Shown: positions 1 to 6,325, counted from the stretch's first letter. The stretch is 7,094 nt of DNA from Pseudomonadota bacterium (GCA_030612385.1 JAUWNZ010000063.1:1-7094), one strand, 5' to 3'. Made by a program: numbers and translations. The notes: generated by a model not told the origin, from the letters alone.

Positions 1-1
1 G

Positions 2-901
2 GCGGGGAGCGTGCAGGGTATAATAGATGGAATGCTTGCGCTGGCGAATTCAAAATATGGTGACAGATACATCTTCTCCGGGTCAAAAACGGACGTGCAG
101 CCATTTTCCTCCGGAGAATCTATCGATGCAACCATAGAAGATCCTGTTGCGGCTGAAGGGAATAATTTTAATGGTGGTGTATCCGTAACCGAGGGCGCAA
201 CTTATGATGGGTCTGTGAACAAGACTTATGTGGTCAAGATTACTGCGTGGGATGCGGACAACTCTAAAGCAACTTATAATGTGTCCGATGATGGGGGGGC
301 AACCTGGGTATTGCAAGAACAACCTTTAGATTTGAGTGGCGATGGCACGGAAGCAACCGGTGACATCGGTGACGGCATAAATTTGACCTTTACTGATGAT
401 GGAGATGGAGCGCCGCTGAACGTCGATGACATCTTTTACGTAAACGGCCTAACCCCCGGATACTACAACGGCAATGCAGAAGATCTCAAGGTTGCTATAG
501 GGAAAAATGAGACCATAAGTTACAATATCTTGGGGGAGTCTGCCTTTACAGATAAAGGAGAAGGTACCGTTGATGTATTCCAGATTCTTAATGACTTGAA
601 GACGGCCCTTGATGGAAATGATCCGGATGGCATCAGCGCACAGATAGACAAACTCGAGGATGCGGAGGAACAGATCAATCTTAATATTGCCAGATGCGGG
701 ACCAGAATCAACAGAATGGAAGCTGCAGAGGGAAATCTTCTGGATCTCGATTGGAAGGTAACCGAGTTGATGTCAAACACTGAGGATGCTGATATTGTTG
801 AGCTTGCCACTGATCTGGCCATGAAGGAGATGGCCCTGCAGGCATCCTATAGAATAGCGGCGACAATTGGACAATCCACAATACTCAATTTCCTTAAATG
901 A
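2..901 (+). CDS. flgL: Flagellar hook-associated protein 3 (FlgL), 5' end cut off by window
   Basis: FlgL is the second junction protein between hook and flagellin filament; it is exported by the flagellar type III system and polymerises outside the cell. The reading frame is open through the left edge, so the GTG at 11 is only an internal Val codon. Of the 299 residues visible, the first ~35 carry the conserved flagellin-like segment KYGDRYIFSGSKTD followed by QPF. A beta-rich central insert (about residues 55-150) has the SDDGGATW motif common in FlgL/FlgK outer domains. From about residue 215 a long helix leads to the C-terminal helix with ELATDLAMKEMALQAS and the typical end ILNFL, which packs with the N-terminal helix in the filament core. 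csrA and fliW follow on the same strand, the usual flgL-csrA-fliW order. The missing N-terminal portion should lie upstream of the window. Confidence 0.93.
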   Translation, partial: AGSVQGIIDGMLALANSKYGDRYIFSGSKTDVQPFSSGESIDATIEDPVAAEGNNFNGGVSVTEGATYDGSVNKTYVVKITAWDADNSKATYNVSDDGGATWVLQEQPLDLSGDGTEATGDIGDGINLTFTDDGDGAPLNVDDIFYVNGLTPGYYNGNAEDLKVAIGKNETISYNILGESAFTDKGEGTVDVFQILNDLKTALDGNDPDGISAQIDKLEDAEEQINLNIARCGTRINRMEAAEGNLLDLDWKVTELMSNTEDADIVELATDLAMKEMALQASYRIAATIGQSTILNFLK

Positions 902-930
902 GTGGGTAAGAATATGGGTATCCGTTCACC

Positions 931-957
931 GCAGAGAGCGCAGAGAACGCAGAGATG
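931..957. repeat. Three tandem 9-bp units with core gcagaga
   Basis: Three consecutive 9-bp units, each beginning gcagaga (931, 940, 949) and differing only in the last two bases. They lie 30 bp after the flgL stop codon. From memory, similar gcagaga-type runs recur in intergenic DNA of several environmental bacterial groups; that is recollection and was not searched. No function can be read from it. Confidence 0.7.
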
Positions 958-974
958 ACAAAACAATTAAGTAG

Positions 975-1053
975 CCGTTCACGGCTTGAAGGGTTCAAAG
1001 GTTTTAACCCCTGAACCCTGAACCCTGAACCCTGAACCCTGAACCCTGAACCC
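975..1053. repeat. Hairpin plus six tandem 7-bp repeats (ctgaacc) ahead of csrA
   Basis: Six perfect head-to-tail copies of ctgaacc run from 1011 to 1052, with one further c at 1053. Directly in front, agggttca (990-997) is the exact inverse of tgaaccct (1012-1019), with ggtt/aacc (1000-1003/1006-1009) inside, so the array begins in a potential hairpin. A small palindrome ccgt-tc-acgg sits at 975-984. The array ends 27 bp before the csrA start codon, so it falls in the csrA leader or in the flgL-csrA transcript. A perfect 7-bp array of this kind is expected to vary in copy number by slippage, which is inference. Confidence 0.85.
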
Positions 1054-1080
1054 ATATTAAATGATCGGTAGTTAATTGAC

Positions 1081-1332
1081 ATGTTGATCCTGACACGGAA
1101 GTTGGGTGAATCTATAACAGTAGACGATGATATTAAGATAACTCTGCTGGATATAAAGGGGAAACAGGTAAAGATAGGAATCGATGCCCCGAAGGAGATT
1201 ACCGTCCATCGTGAAGAGGTTTATCAAATGATTAAGGAACAGAATATCCAGGCATCAGGAAACAACGATCTGGCTGGTCAGGAACTTTGCAATATATGGA
1301 ACAGGTTAAAGAAGGTAATGTCAGAAGAGTGA
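1081..1332 (+). CDS. csrA: Carbon storage regulator / flagellin translational repressor CsrA
   Basis: CsrA is a small dimeric RNA-binding protein that binds GGA motifs in mRNA leaders, often over the ribosome binding site; in flagellated bacteria with FliW it represses flagellin translation. The start [12 protein letters not shown], the core [19 protein letters not shown] and the RNA-contacting residues L4, R6 and R44 are all present. At 83 residues it is longer than the ~61-residue enterobacterial form. The extra C-terminal tail (from about residue 57) fits the FliW-responsive type, in which the C-terminal extension contacts FliW. An in-frame stop lies shortly upstream, so ATG 1081 is the only sensible start, yet the preceding bases (cggtagttaattgac) show no convincing Shine-Dalgarno sequence. 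fliW starts 20 bp after the stop codon. Confidence 0.95.
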   Translation: MLILTRKLGESITVDDDIKITLLDIKGKQVKIGIDAPKEITVHREEVYQMIKEQNIQASGNNDLAGQELCNIWNRLKKVMSEE

Positions 1333-1338
1333 ATGGGG

Positions 1339-1346
1339 AAGGGGGG
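1339..1346 (+). promoter_or_regulatory. Ribosome binding site deciding the fliW start
   Basis: The purine run aagggggg ends six bases before GTG 1353. It supports that codon as the fliW start rather than the ATG at 1287, which would overlap csrA by 46 bp and add a non-conserved N-terminus. Confidence 0.7.
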
Positions 1347-1352
1347 AATCTT

Positions 1353-1850
1353 GTGAAACTGTCAACAACCCGATTCGGGTATATTGAGGTAGATGAATCA
1401 CGAGTAATAATGGTAACTGAAGGGATTCCGGGATTCGAACACTTAAAGCGGTATGCAATACTTCCCCTGGATAAAAAGACACCATTCTGGTGGTTTCAAT
1501 CAGTTGAGGATGGGGGAATAGCCTTTGTTGTTGTGGACCCTTATATTCTTAAACCGGACTACAATCCGGTTATAAGCGAAGATGACATGAGATTTCTCAA
1601 GATAGAATGTAAAGAAGATATGGCCTTAATGGTAATTGTTACAATTCGTTCCAATCCGTTTGTTGTCTCTGCGAATCTCAGGGCTCCCATTGTTGTTAAT
1701 TTAAAGAAGAGGCTGGCGAAACAGATTGTCCTCGGCAACTCGAGCTATCCAGTTTGTTATAACATGGTGAGCCGTGAACCCGTAAATAAAGTTCGTTGTC
1801 CTGAGCGAGACCTAATGCAGCAGTGGCAGCCCCTCCCGGTTTCTCTGTAA
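1353..1850 (+). CDS. fliW: Flagellar assembly factor FliW (CsrA antagonist)
   Basis: FliW binds CsrA when free flagellin is low or being exported, relieving repression of flagellin translation; flagellin competes for FliW, making a feedback loop on filament assembly. The protein opens with the family signature TTRFGYIEVDESRV, then TEGIPGFEHLKRY, PFWWFQSVED, FVVVDPY and PDYNP. Near the C-terminus come VTIRSN, ANLRAPIVVNLKKRLAKQIV and the terminal SSYPV. I chose GTG 1353 because it has a good Shine-Dalgarno and because homologues begin just before the TTRFG motif; this gives 165 residues. About 20 residues (REPVNKVRCPERD onward) extend past the usual SYPV end, so the product is slightly longer than the ~150-residue norm. 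It is almost certainly cotranscribed with csrA. Confidence 0.94.
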   Translation: MKLSTTRFGYIEVDESRVIMVTEGIPGFEHLKRYAILPLDKKTPFWWFQSVEDGGIAFVVVDPYILKPDYNPVISEDDMRFLKIECKEDMALMVIVTIRSNPFVVSANLRAPIVVNLKKRLAKQIVLGNSSYPVCYNMVSREPVNKVRCPERDLMQQWQPLPVSL

Positions 1851-1893
1851 TAAAAAATTTTATAACATTTAGATCTTTCAAAGAGACTCTTTT

Positions 1894-1912
1894 TGACAGG
1901 ATTAACAGGATA
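1894..1912 (+). repeat. Left copy of ~19-bp inverted repeat (tgacaggattaacaggata)
   Basis: This 19-bp sequence recurs in inverted orientation at 2347-2364 with a single-base indel, so the two copies bracket the broken GxxExxY gene. It also pairs with tatcctgtaaatcct at 1936-1950 (14 of 15 matching, 23-nt loop), which lies inside the 3' end of that gene, so a local stem-loop 1898-1950 is possible. Confidence 0.75.
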
Positions 1913-1927
1913 TTCAGGCTTAAAACA

Positions 1928-2297
1928 TCAAAACTTATCCTGTAAATCCTCATCAAAATCCCTTACTTTACGTTTGATTTCAACTTTCCGTTCACCAAAA
2001 TTAATAATTAAACCTAAGAGGTTTTCCCCCTAACAACAAGATAATTAACCACATGAACTCCATGGGCCTGAATGCTCCACCTTACCGCCTTCAATTCTAA
2101 AATGATCATATCCTCTACTATGATGTCAGCAACAAATTCTCCAACAACTTCATTATCGTAGAATAAGAAACAGCAGGTAAACCGGATTTTCTCAGTTCTA
2201 TGAGCAACCATTTTTCGTAAACAGATTCCAGAAAACCATAACTTATTCGGTTGTAAACCTTATATGCACAACCAAATGGAGACTTAACCTTATTTGT
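1928..2297 (-). pseudogene. Decayed GxxExxY-family (PD-(D/E)XK-like) gene
   Basis: Read on the - strand, three segments in three different frames together cover a whole GxxExxY protein. The N-terminal part (2297 to about 2178) reads GCAYKVYNRISYGFLESVYE with the naming motif G-F-L-E-S-V-Y at 2237-2217, then LIELRKSGL. The middle part (from about 2160, ending at a stop at 2016-2014) has YDNEVVGEFVADIIVED followed by the ELKAV nuclease-like motif and NYLVVRGK. The C-terminal part (2017-1928) reads LGLIINFGERKVEIKRKVRD and ends DLQDKF-stop. Between the first two parts only 17 nt remain where about 33 would be expected, so roughly 16 nt were lost; a second one- or two-base change follows near 2017-2030. 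No ATG precedes the first segment, and an in-frame stop lies at 2300-2298. The family's function is not established. The remnant total of ~123 codons equals normal family length, so decay looks recent. Confidence 0.85.
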
Positions 2298-2307
2298 TCA
2301 CTTGAAA

Positions 2308-2334
2308 CCTGTCTGCGTGCTACGCACAGGCAGG
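2308..2334. repeat. GC-rich hairpin repeat beside the GxxExxY remnant
   Basis: The 27-bp stretch cctgtctgcgtgc/tacgcacaggcagg folds on itself. The inner stem tgcgt (2314-2318) and acgca (2322-2326) is perfect around a 3-nt loop, and the outer cctg (2308-2311) can pair with cagg (2331-2334). It lies just ahead of the 5' end of the broken gene, between it and the right copy of the 19-bp repeat. No run of T follows, so it is not a typical terminator; a dispersed hairpin repeat is more likely. Confidence 0.6.
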
Positions 2335-2346
2335 CAAAATCTTGTT

Positions 2347-2364
2347 TATCCTGTTATCCTGTCA
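2347..2364 (-). repeat. Right copy of ~19-bp inverted repeat
   Basis: tatcctgttatcctgtca is the reverse complement of the copy at 1894-1912 with one base missing. It starts 10 bp past the polX stop codon (2376-2374). Together the two copies enclose about 435 bp containing the GxxExxY remnant and the hairpin at 2308-2334. Confidence 0.75.
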
Positions 2365-2373
2365 GGATTTTTT

Positions 2374-4104
2374 TCAAAGGGCTAAAGTGTTACAAAATTT
2401 TTTCATTTCTTCAAGGCTCAGGCAGTTGATGCAATCCGATAGCTCCATCCATCCTTTTCTGGCGATGTTGATCCCGAAATTGATGTCGTAAAGACCGGTG
2501 GCGCTATGCGCATCAGGATTTATGGCTATCTTTACCCCCTGTCTTTTGGCGTATCTGCAGTATCTCCAGTCCAGGTCAAGCCGGTGGGGATTAGCATTCA
2601 GCTCTATGACCTTTCCCCTCCGGGCTGCAAAATCGATAATCTTCTCTATGTCGATCGCGTAGGGATCCCTGGCCAATAGTAGCCTTCCGGTAGGATGCGC
2701 AAGAATGGTTGTGAATTTATTATCGAGCGCCCTCATGATGCGTGAGTTCATCTCGTTTTCAGACATGCCGAAATGTGAATGGACGGCTGCGATGACAAAA
2801 TCGAATGTGGCCAGGATGTCATCATCATAATCGAGGCTTCCATCCGGCAGGATATCTGACTCAATTCCTTTAAGTATGTGAAACTTATCCTCTCTTTTGT
2901 TGATTTCGTCTACAATGGTGTGTTGTCTTTTGATCTCATCCGTTGAAAGCCCCCCGGCATACTGAGCAGATCGACTGTGATCTGAGATTCCTATGTATTC
3001 CATACCCATCTTTTTTGCAGCTTCGATTATCGCTTTCAGTGAATCTGAACCATCGCTGGCATCGGTGTGGATATGCAACAATCCACGTATATCTTTTGTT
3101 TCGATCAGGTCTGGAATTTCACCTCTCTCTGCTGCTTCTATCTCCCCCATATTTTCTCTCAGTTCCGGTGGAATGAAGGAAAGTCCGAGGGCAGAGAATA
3201 TATCTTTCTCACTTTTGCAATGTATGATGCTATTTCCCCTGTAGAGGCCGTATTCGTTCATCTTGATTCCCATCTCTTTCGCCCGTCCCCTCATTGCCAC
3301 GTTATGTTCCTTGCTACCGGTAAAGTGGTGAAGGGCATAAGGAAATTCTTCTTCTGTAACTATCCTCAAGTCGCTATTTATGCCGGATTTCAGGAGAACG
3401 CTTACCCTGGTCTCGCCTTTAAGCGTTATATCCTGTATTTTGGGAAGAGCGGTAAAAAAATTGGATAAAGTTGAGCGGTCTTTTGCTGAAACTAAGATGT
3501 CAATGTCCTTTATGGTCTCATTACATCTTCTGATAGAACCGGCCAGGCTTGCCGATATGACATCTTCCCGCCTTTGAACGGAGTTGAGTATGCTGTTCGC
3601 TTCGGTGATAATATCGGCATAGAGGTGCTTTTCTTTGTATCTCTTTAGCCGTTCGATTCCTGTAAGAATCTTATCCTGCGTTTTCTTTCCAAATCCTTTG
3701 AATTCCACCAGCCTGTTTTCAGCGCACGCATATTCAAGTTCACCGATGGTTTCAATTTTCAGTTTTTCGTAAAGTATCCTTATCTTCTTTGGGCCGAGAC
3801 CCTGTATCCTCAGCATTTCTATATGATCTTGGGGGATAGAACTCTTAAGCTTTTCATAATACTTCAGAGTTCCCGTGGTCACAAGCTCCGTGATCTTCTG
3901 ATTGAGGGCATCGCCGATACCCTTTATTGAAGACAGCTTTCCTTTACTGACAAGAGTGCTGATCTCCTGCTCTGCAGACAGGATGTTTCTCGCTGCATTG
4001 TAGTATGCCCTGGATTTGAACGGTGTTTCTCCCTTCAGTTCCAGGAGCTTACCGATATCTTCCAGCACCCTGACAACCTCTTTTTTTGTTATCATTTCAC
4101 TCAC
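2374..4104 (-). CDS. polX: DNA polymerase/3'-5' exonuclease PolX (family X polymerase plus PHP domain)
   Basis: PolX is a cytoplasmic gap-filling repair polymerase of family X with a C-terminal PHP metallo-phosphoesterase domain that gives 3'-5' exonuclease and AP-end processing, acting in base excision repair. The N-terminal 8-kDa-like region (residues 1-90) includes GETPFKSRAYYNAAR and a helix-hairpin-helix at KGIGDAL (61-67); further HhH motifs are QGLGPKKI (101-108) and KGFGKK (136-141). The palm has GS at 189-190 with the metal-binding pair D200/D202 (KDIDILV) and a probable third Asp D245. The PHP metal ligands are all visible: HIHTD 344-348, SDH 374-376, GIESD 413-417, HSH 442-444, AHPTGR 469-474 and NPDAH 529-533. 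The 576 residues equal the usual length. The first possible start is GTG 4104; ATG 4095 (MITKKEVV) agrees better with homologues and has gtgag just ahead, so the true start may be there. It converges on fliW and has no operon partner here. Confidence 0.95.
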   Translation of the reverse strand: MSEMITKKEVVRVLEDIGKLLELKGETPFKSRAYYNAARNILSAEQEISTLVSKGKLSSIKGIGDALNQKITELVTTGTLKYYEKLKSSIPQDHIEMLRIQGLGPKKIRILYEKLKIETIGELEYACAENRLVEFKGFGKKTQDKILTGIERLKRYKEKHLYADIITEANSILNSVQRREDVISASLAGSIRRCNETIKDIDILVSAKDRSTLSNFFTALPKIQDITLKGETRVSVLLKSGINSDLRIVTEEEFPYALHHFTGSKEHNVAMRGRAKEMGIKMNEYGLYRGNSIIHCKSEKDIFSALGLSFIPPELRENMGEIEAAERGEIPDLIETKDIRGLLHIHTDASDGSDSLKAIIEAAKKMGMEYIGISDHSRSAQYAGGLSTDEIKRQHTIVDEINKREDKFHILKGIESDILPDGSLDYDDDILATFDFVIAAVHSHFGMSENEMNSRIMRALDNKFTTILAHPTGRLLLARDPYAIDIEKIIDFAARRGKVIELNANPHRLDLDWRYCRYAKRQGVKIAINPDAHSATGLYDINFGINIARKGWMELSDCINCLSLEEMKKFCNTLAL

Positions 4105-4240
4105 ATCTACGGTTGGGTAAATAGGGGATCGAAGAATAGAATGGCGGGGATAAATTACTGTAATTAAATCATAAATAATTCACCAGCTTTGCCGGTAAGA
4201 ATTGAAAAGGCTCTGCCGTTTCGAACATTCTGGTTTTGAC
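4105..4240. other. Gene-free leader upstream of polX
   Basis: No coding frame of note is present on either strand. The stretch must hold the polX promoter reading leftward; AT-rich bases around 4150-4180 could supply a -10 region, but I see no convincing -35/-10 pair and do not name one. Confidence 0.4.
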
Positions 4241-4380
4241 GAGAAATTCGAAATTCGAAAATCGAATGTCAAAATGGCCTAAACATGCAAGCCACCCGTT
4301 TCTCAGGGACTAAGAACTGCATGGGAATGTTTTGGTCATTTGATATCGCTTCGAGTTTCGTGCTTCGATATTTGAATTTA
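4241..4380. repeat. Degenerate AT-rich inverted repeat between polX and the TPR-OmpA gene
   Basis: The left arm (about 4241-4288) carries repeated ttcgaaa-type words (gaaattcgaaattcg, then aaatcgaa) followed by tcaaaatggcctaaacatgc. The right arm (about 4319-4380) reads the same in reverse: gcatgggaatgttttggtca, ttgatatcg, then ttcgagtttcgtgcttcgat and atttgaattt. The arms are imperfect, with small insertions, around a ~30-bp centre. This looks like a palindromic dispersed element (REP- or MITE-like). No transposase is present and no target duplication could be recognised. Confidence 0.6.
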
Positions 4381-4387
4381 TATCTGG

Positions 4388-4411
4388 TGGACAACCATCG
4401 CCGTTGGTCCA
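4388..4411. other. Short hairpin downstream of the TPR-OmpA gene
   Basis: tggacaac (4388-4395) and gttggtcca (4403-4411) pair with one bulged base around a 7-nt loop. It lies about 80 bp past the end of the leftward TPR-OmpA gene. There is no T-run on the - strand after it, so a terminator role is only possible. The rest of 4381-4493 shows nothing recognisable. Confidence 0.3.
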
Positions 4412-4493
4412 TTTAGTGGGCTTCCTCGCACCGCCAATTCTACAAGTGGTTGCTGATCATTCAGAGTTTATTATCGCGGCAATGGTCTTCTTG

Positions 4494-5297
4494 CTACTCA
4501 ACCCTTACGCCTACCATGTCAACACGTCGATTGAGAGCCCGACCTTTTTCGGAATTATTTGAGGCAACAGGTTCACTCTCCCCGTAAGCCTCCATAGTGA
4601 CCCGTTCTGGAGCAATTCCCTGTCTTTCTAAAAGATACTTTCTTACAGCCTTTGCTCTTTTCAGAGAAAGATTATGGTTATATTTTTCCGTGCCTGTACT
4701 GTCGGCGTGACCTGCTAAGATGATCATCGCTTTTGGCAGACTTCCTTTCAGCGCCGTTCCAATCTCGTCAAGAAGGGAACAATAAGGAGGATTGATATCA
4801 GCAGAATCTAAGTCAAAATGAACGACAGGCCCATTCTTCGAAGAAAGGTAATTGTCTAAGTGAATATATTTTATTCCACCTTTTTCCTTTAAGCCCAACC
4901 ATTTTCTGGCGACTTTGTGTCCTAACCCGGCTGCAATCTCCATGTCGCTTCTCGCCTGTTCGTTATTGATCATAAAAGCATTTACAAGTCCGCGTTCATA
5001 GTAGGCATCGGCATTTTTCGAATCAAGCTTTATGACAGCACTAAAGTCCTCCATGGCCTCTACACAGTTGCCCGGTTTCAGGGAAAAAGATACTTTACCC
5101 TTGCGGAAATAAGCCTGTGCATATTTTGAATTGAGGTCAATTGCCTTTTTATATGCCGCGATTGCCCCTATAGGATCGTTCTGTTTTTCAAGATCGGTTC
5201 CCCTTTTAAACCACTCCTCTGCCGTCGTAGCCCCTGCGGATTGCCAGAAAATTACGAAGACAAAAATAAGAACAGAACAAAAAAGGATTTTTTTCAT
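4494..5297 (-). CDS. Secreted TPR-repeat protein with C-terminal OmpA-like peptidoglycan-binding domain
   Basis: The product should sit in the periplasm or outer envelope, anchored non-covalently to peptidoglycan. From ATG 5297 it begins MKKILFCSVLIFVFVIFW and ends its signal peptide near AGA-TT (residues 21-25). Cys7 is too early for a lipobox, so type I cleavage is likelier. About three TPR units follow (residues ~25-135; for example AIAAYKKAIDLNSKYAQAYF, then FSAVIKLDSKNADAYYERG). The OmpA domain covers ~158-265: VVHFDLDSADI, the diaminopimelate-contacting pair D199 (GHADSTG) and R214 (LSLKRA) with the canonical 15-residue spacing, YGESEP and NRRVD. A longer frame begins at 5345, but 5297 has ggggtg six bases ahead and opens directly on the signal peptide. 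It stands alone: 216 bp separate it from the ATPase-linked genes upstream. The partner bound by the TPRs is unknown. Confidence 0.88.
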   Translation of the reverse strand: MKKILFCSVLIFVFVIFWQSAGATTAEEWFKRGTDLEKQNDPIGAIAAYKKAIDLNSKYAQAYFRKGKVSFSLKPGNCVEAMEDFSAVIKLDSKNADAYYERGLVNAFMINNEQARSDMEIAAGLGHKVARKWLGLKEKGGIKYIHLDNYLSSKNGPVVHFDLDSADINPPYCSLLDEIGTALKGSLPKAMIILAGHADSTGTEKYNHNLSLKRAKAVRKYLLERQGIAPERVTMEAYGESEPVASNNSEKGRALNRRVDMVGVRVE

Positions 5298-5513
5298 AAC
5301 GCACCCCGTTTTTATGATTTGGTTGGTAAAGAAACCTCCCTCCACTTGGGAAGGCCATTGAAAGTTTTCTTATTACAACAGGAGAATGTCTTCCTGATTA
5401 ATCTGCAATAGACAGAATCACTGCAAATTCAGCGAAGCAATCTCCGGCCACTTGCCGTACTTTTCGAATCACAAGATAGGGAGGGGATCCGTTTTATTAC
5501 CACCCTTTGTATC

Positions 5514-5828
5514 CTAATAAACCCCTCTGATGTGGTTTACGATCAACTTCACCGTCTCATCAGCCTTTGCCAGGGCATCTGCTTTAAGCTGAAGAGACTC
5601 CTTTTTTGAATTCTCAATCTGGTTATCCGCCTCTTTAACGGCTTCGTTGATAATTTTATCCCGCTCTATTCTGCTTTCATCCACAGGAAACTCTGAGGAT
5701 AGTATCTCGCCGGCCTTTTTTCCGGCATCGTGGAGTACCTGTCCGGCCCTGACCCTCGTCTCCTCGAGGAGCTTCTCCGCCTCGCTTTCGATTTCCCCTA
5801 TCGTGGCAAGCATCTCTTCCTCAGGCAT
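5514..5828 (-). CDS. Putative V/A-type ATP synthase peripheral-stalk subunit G/H (AhaH/NtpF-like)
   Basis: The G/H subunit forms, with subunit E, the coiled-coil peripheral stalk of V/A-type rotary ATPases. This 104-residue protein has the right length, is almost wholly charged heptad-type helix (EIESEAEKLLEETRVRAGQV and onward), has no signal or membrane segment, and ends KLIVNHIRGVY, like the hydrophobic C-terminus of that family. A break at EFPVDES (about 46-52) interrupts the helix. Coiled coils are weak evidence by themselves; the presence of subunit D three genes upstream is what makes the call reasonable. The start is uncertain: ATG 5828 has little Shine-Dalgarno, whereas ATG 5813 (MLATIGEIE) is preceded by gagga with a 4-nt spacer. 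It begins 18 bp after the RsbRD-like gene, so the two are probably cotranscribed. No clear terminator follows in the 216 bp to the next gene. Confidence 0.68.
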   Translation of the reverse strand: MPEEEMLATIGEIESEAEKLLEETRVRAGQVLHDAGKKAGEILSSEFPVDESRIERDKIINEAVKEADNQIENSKKESLQLKADALAKADETVKLIVNHIRGVY

Positions 5829-5846
5829 GACATGAGCCGTGCATTA

Positions 5847-6287
5847 TTATTTGCCCAGATCCTCGTATCTTTTAATGACAATATATATGCCATGGTCAAA
5901 GATGCGTATTGTTTTATTAATGCTTCCCACCGCCTTTTGCTGATCAAGACCTGTAAGAACGACTGCCTGGAAATCGGCATATATCCACATGTGCCTTCTC
6001 ATCATAATGAGGGCGTATATGGCTTCGTGCAGGGGGATGCCTTCCTTATGTCTCTCTTCAGCGTACTTCGTAAAATAATCGGATATTTCGGTATATGGCT
6101 TCTCGCTAAAGTATATCCGTCCCAGATTCTTATAGAAGTCCATGGCATGCAGGACACACTGATCCTGCATTATAGAATGATACGATGGTGTTCTGGGATT
6201 TGACCGCACTGCTTTGCTCCACTGGCTGGAAATTTCTTCCGCATGTTGTTCTGTGACATTGATCAGCTTGTCTTCAAATGCTCTCAT
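5847..6287 (-). CDS. Stand-alone RsbRD N-terminal-like domain protein
   Basis: The 146-residue, all-helical, soluble product matches my recollection of the RsbRD N-terminal domain family, which in RsbR paralogues is the sensory half of stressosome proteins and elsewhere occurs alone. Supporting features are the N-terminal helix with EEISSQWSKAV (18-28), the run FYKNLGRIYF (51-60), and YFTKYAEERHKEGIPLHEAI (71-90), i.e. the pattern A-E-E-R-x-x-x-G-I-P-L-x-E. These are followed by YALIMMRRHMW and a last helix IRIFDHGIYIVIKRYED. It lacks a STAS domain, a kinase domain and any DNA-binding part, so it would have to act through a partner. The start ATG 6287 has a strong gggaggg seven bases ahead. 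It lies 38 bp after the DUF61 gene and just before the putative stalk subunit, which suggests a role linked to the ATPase (inference). The family assignment is from pattern memory. Confidence 0.65.
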   Translation of the reverse strand: MRAFEDKLINVTEQHAEEISSQWSKAVRSNPRTPSYHSIMQDQCVLHAMDFYKNLGRIYFSEKPYTEISDYFTKYAEERHKEGIPLHEAIYALIMMRRHMWIYADFQAVVLTGLDQQKAVGSINKTIRIFDHGIYIVIKRYEDLGK

Positions 6288-6294
6288 TAATATA

Positions 6295-6301
6295 CCCTCC
6301 C
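6295..6301 (-). promoter_or_regulatory. Strong ribosome binding site of the RsbRD-like gene
   Basis: On the - strand gggaggg lies seven bases before ATG 6287. It is the strongest Shine-Dalgarno on the right-hand strand, suggesting this gene is translated independently and efficiently within the operon. Confidence 0.65.
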
Positions 6302-6325
6302 TTTTTTAAGTTTTTAGCAGGAATT

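Noticed and set aside
931..1053. CRISPR array
   Set aside because: Units of 7 and 9 bp are directly adjacent with no spacers, and no cas gene is present.
1287..1352. Longer fliW start at ATG 1287
   Set aside because: Would overlap csrA by 46 bp and add 22 residues not seen in FliW proteins; GTG 1353 has a strong Shine-Dalgarno.
1880..1894. aaaga-gac-tcttt followed by tt as a fliW terminator
   Set aside because: Only a five-pair AT-rich stem with almost no T-run; too weak to call.
1988..1996. ccgttcacc shared with 922-930 and near 975-982
   Set aside because: At 1988 it is simply the GER codons of the GxxExxY remnant; a nine-base match is expected by chance.
3067..3468. 133-codon + strand open frame inside polX
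   Set aside because: Fully antisense to polX, whose catalytic motifs are all intact in the other strand.
5298..5513. Possible remnant of ATPase subunit I between the G/H gene and the TPR-OmpA gene
   Set aside because: The - strand frames after the G/H stop give only short peptides with no resemblance to the start of subunit I.
5730..6203. 157-codon + strand open frame across the RsbRD-like and G/H genes
   Set aside because: Antisense to two better supported genes, no recognisable motif, composition typical of an opposite-strand shadow.
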